Positions 6,745 through 8,224 of a DNA stretch of 8,224 nucleotides are shown piece by piece. Made by a program: the position numbers and the translations under genes. The notes beneath the pieces are model-generated. The model was not told where the DNA came from. It did no database searches and worked only from the letters and a program-made list of their open reading frames with translations. Origin of the DNA: Xanthobacteraceae bacterium (GTDB taxonomy: Bacteria; Pseudomonadota; Alphaproteobacteria; Rhizobiales; Xanthobacteraceae); contig JASHRY010000265.1 of NCBI GenBank assembly GCA_030037105.1, positions 1-8,224 on the forward strand, given 5' to 3'. Position 1 is the first letter of the stretch; every line of letters begins with the position of its first letter.

Positions 6745-6845
6745 AGCGGACGACAGAGGATAGAGGACGGATGATGGAATAATTGCTTTATCCGTCGTCC
6801 GTCCTCCGTCATCTGACCTCCGACATCTGGCCTCTGACATCCGCT
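6745..6845. repeat. Palindromic heptamer-repeat element, 101 bp
   Basis: The stretch divides exactly into 7-bp units. Five on the left run on the plus strand: GGACGAC, AGAGGAT, AGAGGAC, GGATGAT, GGAATAA (6748-6782). A TTGC spacer follows at 6783-6786. Eight units in reverse complement then fill 6787-6842; read on the minus strand they include GGACGAC, GGAGGAC, AGATGAC, GGAGGTC, AGATGTC and GGATGTC. The consensus is about RGAKGWC. The ends are AGCGGA (6745-6750) and TCCGCT (6840-6845), a 6-bp terminal inverted repeat. The right arm is three units (21 bp) longer than the left. The element starts immediately after the yqgE stop codon and overlaps the 3' end of the phosphodiesterase gene. It resembles a REP/MITE-type dispersed repeat, but other genomic copies cannot be seen from this window. 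Confidence 0.8.
6763..6806 (+). terminator. 16-bp stem-loop at the 3' end of yqgE
   Basis: In plus-strand RNA bases 6763-6778 pair with 6791-6806 across 16 continuous base pairs, two of them G-U, around a 12-base loop (6779-6790). In minus-strand RNA the same two positions become A/C mismatches, so the structure favours the yqgE transcript. There is no U-run, so it may stabilise the 3' end or assist termination rather than act as a classical terminator. It is the core of the heptamer-repeat element. Confidence 0.5.
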
Positions 6846-8224
6846 TTACCATGCTGCACGAGCAGCTCGCGCGCGCGTTCGGGCGCCATGGGCTCGCCGA
6901 ACACGAAGCCCTGCGCGTACTCGCAGCCGAGCTGAAAAAGCTCGACCGCGTCGGAATCCGTCTCCGCTCCTTCGGCGATCACGTCCATGCCGAGATCGTG
7001 CGCCAGCGCGATGATCGAGCGCAGGATCACCGGGCGTGTGCCTTTTGCCGTGGTGCGTACGAACGACTGATCGATCTTGATCGTGTCGAACGGAAAGCGC
7101 TGCAGATAGGCGAGCGAGGAATAGCCGGTGCCGAAATCGTCGAGGGCGAGGCCGGCGCCAAGCTCGCGAATCCGTTGCAGCATCTGCGTGGCGTGCTCCG
7201 GATTCTCCATCACCACCGATTCGGTCAGTTCGAGCTTGAGCGACCCGCTGGCGAGCGGAGCCCGCGCCAGCACCGTGCGCAGGTCCTGGATGAGGTCGTG
7301 ACGCAGCAATTGGCGCGAGGAGACGTTGACGCTGGCGAACAGCGAGTCGCGCGGGCGCAGCGTGCGCTGCCAGACGCTGAGCTGCCGCGCGGTGCGCTCG
7401 AGCACGAAAAGGCCGAGTTTGACGATGAGTCCGGTCTCCTCGGCGATGGTGATGAACTCGATCGGCGACACCCGGCCCATGCGCGGATGATTCCAGCGCG
7501 CCAGCGCCTCGAAGCCGGCGACGGCGCGGTCGTCGAGGCGCACGATTGGCTGATAAAGGATCGCGATCTCTTCGCGATCGATCGCCCGCCGCAATTCCGA
7601 TTCGATCGACAGCCGATCGGTTTTGCGCGCGCGCATCGCGATCTTGAAGACGTCGATGCGGTCGCCGCCGATGCGCTTGGCGTGATACATGGCGAGTTCG
7701 GCGTCCTTCAATCTTTCCTCGGCGCGTTGCGACCCACCGTCGCCGAGCGACAATCCGATCGAGCCGGTCAGGAAGATCTCGCGGTCGTTGAAGGTAATCG
7801 GAGCGCGCAGCGTGCGGCGCACGGTTTCGGCGAAGGCGATGATGCGCGCGGAATCGCGCTCCGATAGCAGGATGAGACCGAACTGGTCGCCGGAAAGGCG
7901 GGCCAGCGTGTCCTGCGGCTTGATCAGCCGCGCGAGCCGTCGCGCCAGCGTAAGCAGGATCGAGTCGCCGATCGCCATGCCGACCGAGTCGTTGACCTGC
8001 TTGAAGCGATCGAGGTCGATCACCATCACCGTCGGCCGGATCGCGGTGTCGGCCTTGGCGAAACCGAGCACCCCATCGAGTCGGTCAAGGAACAGTTCGC
8101 GGTTGGGCAGGCCGGTAATATTGTCGTGCACCGCATCGTGCAGGAGACGTTCCTCCACGGTCTTGAAGTCGGTGACGTCGGTGAGCGTGCCGACGAGACG
8201 GATGACCTCGCCGTCGGAGCCGAC
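6809..8224 (-). CDS. PAS-GGDEF-EAL c-di-GMP phosphodiesterase (5' end outside window)
   Basis: Partial: 471 residues are visible and the frame stays open to the right edge, so the start lies beyond it. Residues 1-22 read as the end of a PAS/PAC domain (GEVIRLVGTLTDVTDFK), followed by the usual linker and GLPNR (38-42) opening the GGDEF domain. The cyclase motif is SGDQF (111-115) instead of GGDEF, losing the catalytic glutamate, and the I-site position reads KPQD rather than RxxD; cyclase activity is doubtful, though IDLDRFK and the GTP-site features remain. The EAL domain is complete: EAL (239-241), N300, E332, D362-D363 in DDFGTGYSSL, K383, E418 and E421 in AEGAET, and Q438. It should hydrolyse c-di-GMP to pGpG, controlled by the sensor part. 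The last 12 residues (KADVRGQMSEVR) and the stop codon come from the heptamer-repeat element. A GTG at 8158 is not the true start, since the PAS tail continues upstream of it. Confidence 0.9.
   Translation of the reverse strand, partial: VGSDGEVIRLVGTLTDVTDFKTVEERLLHDAVHDNITGLPNRELFLDRLDGVLGFAKADTAIRPTVMVIDLDRFKQVNDSVGMAIGDSILLTLARRLARLIKPQDTLARLSGDQFGLILLSERDSARIIAFAETVRRTLRAPITFNDREIFLTGSIGLSLGDGGSQRAEERLKDAELAMYHAKRIGGDRIDVFKIAMRARKTDRLSIESELRRAIDREEIAILYQPIVRLDDRAVAGFEALARWNHPRMGRVSPIEFITIAEETGLIVKLGLFVLERTARQLSVWQRTLRPRDSLFASVNVSSRQLLRHDLIQDLRTVLARAPLASGSLKLELTESVVMENPEHATQMLQRIRELGAGLALDDFGTGYSSLAYLQRFPFDTIKIDQSFVRTTAKGTRPVILRSIIALAHDLGMDVIAEGAETDSDAVELFQLGCEYAQGFVFGEPMAPERARELLVQHGKADVRGQMSEVR

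Noticed and set aside
6851..7867. 338-codon plus-strand open frame opposite the phosphodiesterase
   Set aside because: Sequence is Arg/Asp/His-rich and matches no family I know, while the minus strand encodes intact GGDEF and EAL domains.

Overview
The window is a GC-rich chromosomal segment of an alphaproteobacterium. It is most likely a member of the Hyphomicrobiales (Rhizobiales) of the Bradyrhizobium/Rhodopseudomonas/Xanthobacteraceae kind. This rests on recalled family resemblance of the proteins (YqgE, ThrB, the 1-Cys peroxiredoxin, the DsbD-N protein), on the thrB-rnhA-peroxiredoxin order typical of that group, and on uniformly GC-rich third codon positions. No database search was possible. 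It reads mostly as core chromosome; I see no phage, insertion sequence, CRISPR array, tRNA or rRNA.

Layout. Bases 1-234 carry no convincing gene. The first 60 bases are AT-rich (38% GC by hand count) and hold an exact DnaA box, a one-mismatch DnaA box and an IHF-like site, as at the edge of a replication origin or in a DnaA-regulated promoter. Then come fadD (+, acyl-CoA ligase) and a convergent universal stress protein gene (-). A divergent region of about 200 bp separates the latter from thrB-rnhA (+, overlapping by three bases). A hairpin lies between rnhA and the convergent peroxiredoxin gene (-), which sits downstream of a same-strand gene for a secreted stand-alone DsbD-N protein. A divergent gap of 149 bp precedes yqgE (+). 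A palindromic heptamer-repeat element of 101 bp then lies between yqgE and a convergent c-di-GMP phosphodiesterase gene (-), which runs off the right edge.

How the genes relate. fadD (fatty-acid activation), thrB (threonine synthesis) and rnhA (RNA:DNA hybrid removal) are housekeeping genes. The usp and prx genes suggest stress and peroxide defence. The DsbD-N protein and the peroxiredoxin may be co-transcribed, but one is predicted periplasmic and the other cytoplasmic, so no joint pathway is claimed. The PAS-GGDEF-EAL protein probably degrades c-di-GMP, since its cyclase motif is degenerate (SGDQF) while its EAL residues are intact.

The most unusual structure is the element at 6745-6845. 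It consists of 13 degenerate 7-bp units in two opposed arms. It begins directly after the yqgE stop codon, can form a 16-bp stem in the yqgE transcript, and supplies the last dozen residues and the stop codon of the phosphodiesterase.
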